From positions 16,314,275-16,378,274 of the forward strand of contig JAJEKV010000010.1 of the NCBI GenBank assembly GCA_021234155.1: a stretch of 64,000 nt of DNA. The letters run 5' to 3'. Source of the stretch: Isoetes taiwanensis. Its lineage: Eukaryota; Streptophyta; Lycopodiopsida; Isoetales; Isoetaceae. Position numbers and translations under genes: made by a program. The notes under the pieces are model-generated. The model had not been told where the DNA came from, ran no database searches, and saw nothing but the letters and a program-made list of their open reading frames with translations. Shown piece by piece: positions 54,833 to 64,000 of this stretch (within the stretch, counting starts at the first letter, position 1; each line of letters opens with the position of its first letter).

Positions 54833-56282
54833 GGGGCAATCGATAGAAGTGTATATGCAAGAGTATCACATGCAACAACTTATATGTTCACATAGCTTAG
54901 CTGTAACATAGAAAATGAAAAGCTCAAAGAAATTAACGAGCAAGCATAACATATAATGAATAACACGAGATCCGACAAATGCAAGAGTAAAATACAAATG
55001 AACAGGACATAAGATCCGACAAACGAAGAGTAAAAATACAATGAACAAGAACACGATAAACACAAAACACCCCTACTTACCAAACTCATAGAGCAAGCAC
55101 ATTACAATTTTAAGAAGGAAAAAGAATGCTTTCTGAACTTTAGAGAAAAAGGGGCAAGGAAACCGATAACCGTATCCCCGCCCAAGAAAGCAACTTCGGC
55201 CACAGAAGCGGGGCGATCGCCATGGGTGTCTGATGCAGGCCGGATTTGAGATCCGATGCGTGTGGGATGCCGCAATCTCCAAAACCAACACACATCGTTT
55301 ACTTAAGGAAAGGAAAAAATGAGCATAGAGGCACCGCATCTAACTCGCATATGGGCTGTTGCAAACCCCGGATTAGTTTGAAAGAAGATTCAAACGAACA
55401 GAAGGGGCATCGATCCATGGTAAGATGCACGATGAGGAAGATGCATCCCCAAAGACCAACCCATCATGTAAACACGCCCGTAATCAAGCAAAAGGTAATC
55501 AAAGCCGGCCGGTAGGATCGAGTAAACCAGAAGCGTAGAGAAAACAAGGAAACCGATCCCTCAAGATTTCTCGAAAAAATATGAGAAACCGGAATGCAAG
55601 CCGGAACTTCCTCGAACCAAACAAACTGAAAATCAAGACATGGGAAAGAGGGAAGCAAACAATCCACCAAGGGCGGCAGAGCGCAGAGATCGATGGCAAA
55701 GGAGAGACCCAAACAAAAGAGGCTATCATCTAAGAACTTGAAGTAAAGGATCCAAAGAAAATCACTGAAAACCCACATGCTTAGCCGCAGATCAAACCAA
55801 AACCACTAATCAAACTAGCTTGTAACCACGCACCAAACACAAAGCTGAAAAGAACAAACCAATCCATCGAATCAAACTCACCTTTGAAAAGCCAAAGAAC
55901 CAGAGTGAAGACAACAAAGACCGAAAATCAATCACACAAAGCTATCCCGCTGAGAAGAAAGAAGCGTAAATAATTTGACGCTTTATCTCTTATCCGTAGG
56001 AGAATAGATAGGATGAAAACCGGTGGAGCAAAAAAATGAGCGTAATAGAAAGGAGCTCAAGAGAACGCTAACTAATGGATCCCTCACTAGGATAGATAAA
56101 TTTGGAAATATGAACTTTAATGTTCAAACTAGACAATCATCGAGAGCATGATGAAACTCAAGAACATAAAAGATGGTTTTATTCGCCACTTGGTCGATGC
56201 AAAGGTGAGAAGACTCTATGATCGCCCCTCATCTGAAGACTAACCATGCCTTCTTAGGTTTTGGAGGACACCCAAGCAAATA
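54833..56282. repeat. HR unit 3, last part
   Basis: Matches 25497-26978 and joins unit 4 head to tail at 56283. No gene seen. Confidence 0.85.
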
Positions 56283-59200
56283 GTTGAAGCACTCCACCCC
56301 CACGCACTATGGCAACCACAAGACCTTAGACAATCCCCGCGTAATCAAGGCCGAAAGAAAAAAATAACCCGCAATGAGTTAGATGCCATAGGGTAAGAAA
56401 CCCTGAGGCTCCAGGCCACGCCGAGAAAGAAACAACACCACCAATCGGAACCGGGCCGCACGAATGACCATCGCGAAAAACAACCGATTAGTGTCGCCGA
56501 GGCTACAAAGCCCACACCGAGAGAAAACATGAAATAATAAATATCGACTCGTGAGGCTACAATGCCGCGACCGAGAAAAACATGAATGAATGATAAGTCT
56601 CTGAGGCTACAAAGTACACGCCGAAAAAATTGAAAATAAAACGTATGCAAATTGCCATGCCGAGAGAAAATGAACAAGAAAACATGTCTCAAGGCCACAA
56701 ACCTACGAGAACGTAATGAAAAGATAAGAAAGTCTCTGAGGCTACAAAGGCTACGAGAAAAAAATGAAAATTAAGAATATATGCACTACCAAAGAAGATA
56801 GAAAGAAAGCATGGAAGATATCAGGGCTATAAGGTGACGAAATGAATCACAAGCTCAAATATAACGAGGGAGAGGAGGGGCGGAAACCGGTGGAGCAAAA
56901 AAATGAGCGTAATAGAAAGGGAGCTTCAAGAGAACGCCATGGCTGGAAATGAGGAAGGAGGCGTATAAATAGGAGAGTTAGTATGCCCCCATCCAGGAAT
57001 GGCGATTCTATTGCTATTGCAATAGAATCGCGGCATTCCTAGGATGGGTCCTATGAGACAACTAGTTGGCCGATAGAAGAGGAATCAACCTCAAAAAAGA
57101 ATGGATCAAACCAAGATGACAAGGAAAAATCATTCCCACAAATGAAACGAAGGAAGAAATTGGCGAAAAAGACGATTGAAAAGATCGTGCAAAGGAGGTA
57201 AACAAATAAATCTGCGGGCAAGGCTGATAGAGTAACCGGAATAATCAACGAGAAGGCACAAAGATGATATATGGATGCCAACAGAGAAAGAAAAGTAAAA
57301 AACAAAACCAAGAGGAGACATGGTAAAGGTTGAAATATATAGTCCGTGAGGACTAGCATAATACAATGGTGCAAGCCCAAAGATAAACGGCTAAACGGGG
57401 TAAATACGACAAACATAATGGACCGGGAACAAAAGGAGTCGATGGATGAGCGGCAAGGAAAACAAGTGGAAAAAAAGAGGCCAATCAAAAATAAGGCAAA
57501 AAGGCACTACACAAAGGAGATAAGGGGGTCAAAGAGAATATCTGGACAAGGAAGAGACCTAACAATGACATATTCAACAAAGAAAAGGACTGACGGGGAG
57601 AAATGGACAAATGAGAAAAAGAAAGAGAAGGAAACATTGTTAAAAAGGACAAAATAGATCGAAAGAAATGGGACGAAAAATGTGGCACACTAGAATATGT
57701 GGGACAACCTCGAGGAATGAAGAAAAACACCAAGCGCACCAAATCAACAAACATGACAATAACAAGGGATACCTCGAGACAACAACATTATGCGCAAGAG
57801 AAATTCCGTGACAAAAAGAGACTCAAGATAATAAAACTGATGGCAAAGGCAAAACAAGAGAAATAATGAGAGGAAATGAAATAAGGCAAAGGTAAATGGT
57901 CCAAAGACGAAATTAGACGTATGGAGTGAGTAAACCATGATTAAAGGAGTCCAAATAGAAGAAAGCGATCTAAAGAACAAATATAACTACAGACCGCAGA
58001 TGAGAAAAAGATGAAGGAAATAATAGACTCAAATAAAGAAAGCAAGAGAAATAAATAAAAACTCAGGACTGAAAATGAAGGAGAAAATGAGTCAAGAAAG
58101 GGGCCAATAGAATAAAAAAGGAGCCAATCCGAGAACATGGACTAAAACCTAATAATTGAATGGGAGACAATTAACACTAAACTAATAGGAGGTATGCATG
58201 TGGAACGGGACCAACGGAATAAACAACTCACAGAGAACAAAGACCTACGATGCAACATGGCCAAGTAGAGCAAATTGAAAAAAGGGAACAAGCAACAAAT
58301 GGGATAATATGATCTAAGGTTTCCGCAACACCAAGAATCGACAAAGTCAATGGGGCAACCAAAAAGGAGACTAATGAAACAACGTGAACAAAGGCATAAT
58401 AGAACTATCAAAGGAGCCAATGGGACCTAACCAAATAGCTACAAAGAAATGGAGCATGTAGGAAACAATAGAAAAACTGATACTCATGGAAACATATAAC
58501 CCAAAAGAGGTACAATGACACAAATGAGCTATGAAAACAATCGCAACCAAAACATAAAAAGTGGAACAACCTAGAGTAATGTGTACATAGAACTATACCC
58601 ATAGAAAAAATAAAGCATTAGGACCACGTGAAAATACAAGGGCATGGAATATGAGTCGACATGTAAGATATATGCAATGCTCCAACGTAAAGCCAAGTAC
58701 AATAAACAACCCAAATGCTCAAAACCAACCATATAAAGCATACAACTACAATAGAGCTATGAAAATGCAAAATCCAAGAGATGAGTCAACATTGTAAGGT
58801 ATGCGTAGAGTGTAAGCCCAAGATAACGCCAAGTACACAAAACAACCAGTGTCCCACAAACAACCATAAAAGCAGCCACAACTACAAAATCGGGCCATGA
58901 AATGTGAAACCCAAAAGAACGAAGTAACTAAGCAGAGAATGATTCTCAATATGAAGAATGATCACCCCCTAGAGAAAGATGAGCAAAGAAGGAGACAAGA
59001 CCACCGATCGCTAGATCTAAATAAATCAAGTAAATGCATACATCTATAACCAAACGCATTCACCCAATAAATGAATTAATCTAAAAGTCAACACAAAGAA
59101 AAAATGAAAAGAATATGAAACATGATTCCAACATGCCAAAACAACGAGCATACTATCAAGAAGAAACAACGAGACCAAAGTTAACAAGTCCGCAAATGAA

Positions 59201-60966
59201 TGAAAAGGATAAAAACCTGGCCTGAGAGAATGGAACGAGAGAAATTCGATGAAAGAGCAAAGTTATGATAGACATCCAACTCGACATATTATTACATCGA
59301 GAAACGTAACTCATCCCCGCCAAACGCATTACAAGTAAAGAGCCAATACCAAACCCAACCATGAGTAAAAAGAAATGAAACAAATGTGTGTTTTGAAGAC
59401 CAAGATCTAAGATGCAAAGGATGCGAAAGCATAGAGAATGCAAAGATCAAATTGCATAGAATTGATAAGCAATAATCGAGGCATCAAACTGAAGTTACGA
59501 AATGCTCAAAAGGATGCTTTTACTAAAAAATGGAACTTTTAGAGCAAAAAAGCTCATATGCAAAGAGAAACTTACCAAGAGAGAATGCAAAGATCAACGA
59601 GCAACTGGTACATAGAGAAAACCAAGGGGATTCAAGCGTTAAAGAACTAAAAAGGAGCTTGATGAAACTAGGAGCAAAAGGGAGGTAAAAAGGATGAACA
59701 AAAAATGAACCCTCCTTTCAGGCAAACAAGTCGAACTAGAAAGAATGGCAATGTGAATATAGAAACGGAGACCATGGACAATGAAGATAAGACCGCATGC
59801 AAAAGTCTTATAGGCCCTTAAGGTAGCCATGAAAAAACTAAGAAAAGAGTGTACAAAGGCCCTCAAAGACATCCATGAGAAAGAATTGAGGATTATGGGA
59901 ATGGATCATGCACCTATCTAGAGAATACATAATAACAAAGACCATAAATCCAAAACGATTTGCACAATCATAGAACAAATGAGCCAAAGAACCTAGAAAA
60001 ACAATAAAAGAAAACTACGATCATGATGTACGCCTAATCTAAGCAATCGATGAACCCCAAATGACTAGAATGTCAAAGCACATAAAGCCTATGAAGACAA
60101 GCTTAAGCCCTAAGGAGATTACAAGGACCCCGAACGTCCGCGACTAGCACTAAAAGCAAAAAACATGGGCATGAGCCCAAATCAGAACCACAAAATAATA
60201 TTGAAACTCATAGACATGACAAAAAAGCGTAAAAAACGAGAACCACCAAAACTAGACAATGTAAGCACAAGGACAACATCGAGGAACAAAACAAGTATGG
60301 AGTAAGGGACATACCAACCCTAGCCACGCTTATACAAGCACATATGGTACTTAATATGATCCAAAGAAGTCAAGGGAGCATGGAGATAGCCAAAGGCGAA
60401 AATGAAAGTATTAAAATGAAAAAAAAAATAAGCGCATGGGACCAAAAACCAAGCCATGGTGAAGATACACCTCCAAAGGAAGAAGAGATTGGGCGAACTA
60501 ACTCATATAGTCAGGCAACATATAACCAAGAGATACAAAAAACGATTCCCAATGAGCAAACTAATAGGTCCAAACATTGCGCATAAACTCAACGAACAAA
60601 CAAGGGCAAAGTGAACCCGAACATACCCGCACAATGATCCCTATTCTGAGCCGAGGATGCAACCATGATAAATGTACATGGCAAAAAAATATGTTCAAGT
60701 CCCCATGATAGGGAGTACAAAGCCGTAGAGACATCAATCTAGTGTTTGAGGGGGCAGGGACCTTTGATTATGTGCGACTCACATCGCCACAAAGAAAACC
60801 ATGCAACTTGAGTTAGAAGGAACCAAAAGCGATAAAGTTCCATTCAATCCGCATTTATATCAAATGTGAAATACAATACCCCATGATTACAACAAGATGA
60901 AATGCCTATGCAATGTCAATTGTACACATGCTACAAACCATACAACGCTATTGCGAAGAGGACAAC
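56283..60966. repeat. HR unit 4
   Basis: Uninterrupted and collinear with 26979-31706. TATA-like box at 56964-56971, hairpin at 57002-57031, empty sites for the composite insertion (about 57696) and for E1 (about 59930-60085). It ends at GGACAAC, the E2 target. Confidence 0.87.
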
Positions 60967-62562
60967 TGTGACGTTCCACGTATTTATACGGTCTACTATA
61001 CGGACACGCATAAATACAAGCACGCCACTCCCTAAAGGTACGCTACCATGGGGTATGGGAACTTAATTGCAACCTAGGGGTTACTTTATAAAGGATTAAA
61101 TTAGCTATGCTAATTTAACACATTATTAACAATAACCTATAACCTAGGAAATTAGGATAATTATCAATTGGGAAGGCGCCACCTGCCCCAATCGATTGGG
61201 CAGCATGGGGATTGCCAAGTTTGGATGCCAACTTGACCCCTATCCCCGGATTGACTCCCCTCAAGATCGACCAAGGAAGGCCAGAGCCGAGCCATCAACC
61301 ACCGCAGAGAACCGCCATACCGCCGCCCCCTCGTGGAAGCCACAAAATAATCTTCAACCGCCAGAGATGGAGGCGCCCCATGGGAATGAGTCCAGCCGTA
61401 ATTCAGGTAGGTGGCTATGTGAATTCTAGATAACACTTGGTTGAGTCCGCCTTTTCTCTCGTTTCTTTTGTAATTCAAATATAGAAACTAACCCTTGTTT
61501 GTGCAAACAAGTTCTCTTTATATTCAATTCTCTTCTTACTCCGAAAGGATGGATTGTTAGTTCTTTGTTTCATCCGACTCAAACGGGGAATTACGGGGGT
61601 AGAGGCCTCAACCGTATGGTAGTATGCTCCTAGATAGCTCAGAAAAGTCCCATTAAATGCGGCTCAGGCACAAGAACCCACCGGGTCCTAGATGCTATGG
61701 TCCGCTTAGCACCGCACAAGGAACACAAGCAGACATGAGGGGTGGGGTCTTGCATGAGCATACAAGGCTCCCCGAGACTCCTACAAAGGGCTAGGCCCGA
61801 TAGCCGGCCACGAGGGGCCGGGTATGGGTCCGACACTCCCCTCGGGTGGGAAGGTGTGATCCGTGATGGAGCACCTTTGCACTTTGAGTAGATTTAGGGT
61901 GAGTAAGTCGGGCACGGATGCGGGGTCGCCGATGCGCACGATTCTCTAGCTCACCCATGGAACCACCGTGGATTCTCGAAGGGGACGCCCCCCCCACCTG
62001 CCTCATCTGACCAGCGCCATGAACCTCGAGTAGGCTCGAGGGGGTGATGCCCCGGTCTGCTGCTCTTCCCAAGGCTATAGCGGCCATAGCATGAATTGAC
62101 CCATCCGCAAAGTGTGCAATGTGAGGGGCGGATGGAGGGACAACCCTAGCCAATGTTCTACGCCACCAACGCCATGCCAAGACTCCTGGCCTCGGCCGAT
62201 CTCTTGAGGCCCAAATGGCCACCGAACCCCACGGAGTCCGAGCCGGGTAGAACCCGGGTTTGGGTGTTTTCTTAGGATTAGATGCATATTCTATGCCGCT
62301 GGTATTTTGATGGATGTGCCACCCTTCGTGGTGGTTATTTATGTATATTCGCGGCCGCGGTGCTAACCCTTGTATTCATGCTTCCGCCGACGTAGGAGTC
62401 CCATTGAAGGCGTAATGAATGACTTTTTCAGAACCTTCTTCGGCCTCATTTCATCGATGGCCCGAATCGCACGGAGGGCCCCGCCATGGTGAGATGAACG
62501 CCATGGGAGGGGAAAGTCCCCGCATGTATACGCCCGAGGGTCGATATATTCGAGCTGCCACA
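60967..62562 (+). repeat. E2' 5' LTR
   Basis: About 1.6 kb, collinear with 31707-33312, ending GAGCTGCCACA. It is followed by GGTAGTCAGAGCC (62565-62577), the altered primer site. Confidence 0.88.
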
Positions 62563-63301
62563 AAGGTAGTCAGAGCCGCGATTTCGGTTGTTCGGAAATC
62601 ATAGCACCGCCAAACACTAACTCGTAGTAGCACGGTAGTTTAGAGGAGGCTAAGTCAATGTGTCGCTAGTTCTCTTTGTTGTTTGGTTTGGTGTTAGGTT
62701 GCTAAGAAATTGTAGCTTTGAAGTGGAGGGGCCAAGATTGAGGCCTAGCAGTGCCGGGGGTAACTCAAATGACAAAGATGATGGCTCCATTGATTTGGGC
62801 GACTCAATTACCCCTAAAACAAATAACCTGTGCTAAAAATAGTCAAAGGTAGGCCCAAAACGAATTCGGCCCGCTTTGCTTTTTGTCGCTTTGCAGCCAA
62901 GTTAGAAGCACCGAAATGTCGCCGGGGCCGACCCGCCGACGCGAAGTCAACGCTGGCCCGCCAGTCAACCCCTGGCGCCGCTGCATTTCGACGACACCCA
63001 CCGAGGCGTAAAACCCAGATAATGCCATCGGCGCTCGACCGTATGTGGCGCCAGATTTCCGCCAGATATTTTTTTTTTTTTAATAAAATTTTAAGTTAAT
63101 AAGGGAAAAAATTTTTGAAATTTTAAAAGTTAATTGGCCGCTTAGCAAACCATTTTCTCGCCATTTGCTTTTGCTTCCGCCAGGCCAACCGCCTCGAGCC
63201 GCCTCCGCCATCGCCAACGGACCGACCTTTGATATCAAGGCCATTGTGCTTTGTGCCTCCTAGCTCTCTGCTATCCTCTTCGCCAAATACTACTATTCCC
63301 T

Positions 63302-64000
63302 ATGGCTATTACCAAGAGCGCCCAGATCCAACCACCATGAGCATCGGGAGATCTATGCCATGATTGTTAAGCACATGGCTATCGACCCAGCCCTCATCGA
63401 CATCTTGTTGGATGAGCCGGTCAATAGGTTTGAGAACAATGATAGGATTCCATATCCTGCCTATCACTTCTCGTAGCCATTCCTCATCCGGGCTGAACCT
63501 ACGCCAGCCCCCCATACCCTTGTTGAGCAACTCCCGATATGGTGATGATGCTCATCAAATTTTATCCTCCTAACAAGAAGGCCATACAGAGGGAGGAAGA
63601 TGTCGACCCGAGGCCGACCGATTAGGGTTTTGCCGTGGAAGACGCACCACCGGAATTGAGCGGTCCGACACAAAGAGTCCGGGTAGGGAGTACCGGTAGA
63701 TTCTGAGACGGCTTTGCCGCCATCGATGGCGTAGAGCTATTGAGGTTCCCCATACCAATGGCATGAGGGTTCCAACAGCTTTGTCCGGGGAGAAATCCCC
63801 GACATTAGCATAGACTATCCACGACCACTATTCGATAGATATGGGCTCAAGGGCACAAAAAGGTACCACGCTGAACTTAATCGCCGCGTCGCAGCCCAAC
63901 TTTTTTGCTCAGATCCAAGAAGACCTAAGGAGAGCTCGAAGAGCGAGAGGTTGGAGCAAGAGGAGCGGACCGACAAGATCACGGGACCAACAGGGAGGAG
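63302..64000 (+). CDS. E2' histone H3-like gene, 5' part
   Basis: ATG at 63302 (MAITKSAQIQPP), followed after a frame change by [20 protein letters not shown] and the charged linker. The window ends before the histone fold, which should start about 230 bp further by comparison with E2. The helical stretch differs from E2 by only one residue (Leu to Pro). Confidence 0.6.

Larger units (their letters stand above)
60967..64000 (+). mobile_element. E2': second copy of E2, cut by the window end
   Basis: Begins at the same host site as E2 (GAAGAGGACAAC then TGTGACGTTCC), so it is a duplicate of the same insertion. LTR, primer site, leader and the first ~700 bp of the H3-like gene are present. The rest lies beyond the window. 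Confidence 0.88.

Overview
The window looks like repeat-dominated nuclear DNA of a land plant. I recognise no intact single-copy host gene. Ty3/gypsy chromoviruses (integrase followed by a chromodomain, initiator-Met tRNA primer site), a tRNA-related short repeat and a CTCGG-type repeat all point to a plant; the species cannot be told from the sequence.

Layout. The backbone is a roughly 6.4 kb apparently non-coding repeat, here called HR, present four times head to tail. Unit 1 is 1-1440 + 8965-11176 + 23835-26978, unit 2 is 26979-31706 + 44836-46515, unit 3 is 53174-56282, and unit 4 is 56283-60966. Several elements sit in it: (a) a 7.5 kb composite insertion at 1441-8964 carrying a tRNA-related repeat array, an inverted segment and a gene-like fragment; (b) E1, a minus-strand chromovirus at 11177-23834; (c) E2, a plus-strand chromovirus at 31707-44835 with both LTRs and a 5-bp target duplication; (d) E1', a rearranged second E1 at 46516-53173; (e) E2', a second E2 at 60967-64000, cut by the window end. 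E1 and E1' share one host junction, and E2 and E2' share one host site. The copies therefore arose by tandem segmental duplication with a period near 29.3 kb, not by separate insertion.

Most interesting content. E1 and E2 differ greatly at the nucleotide level, yet both carry two extra genes between the 5' LTR and gag, in the same order and on the coding strand. The first encodes a histone H3-like protein of about 400 codons: an H3-type N-terminal tail (MARTKQTARK in E1), a long charged linker, then a C-terminal H3 histone fold. The second (here ORF-A/B) is an unrecognised acidic protein shared by both elements. In E1 each extra gene has its own TATA box about 110 bp before its ATG. Two or three copies of a ~75 bp palindromic motif, centred on CGGTTTGCAAACCG in the best copies, lie upstream at about 205 bp spacing. 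A histone-carrying chromovirus lineage with dedicated promoters is the main candidate for an undescribed system.

Caveat. Differences between paired copies cluster at CG and CNG triplets and include many small indels, while A/T-rich stretches are identical. This is the pattern expected of consensus errors at methylated cytosines, so many frameshifts noted below may not be real.
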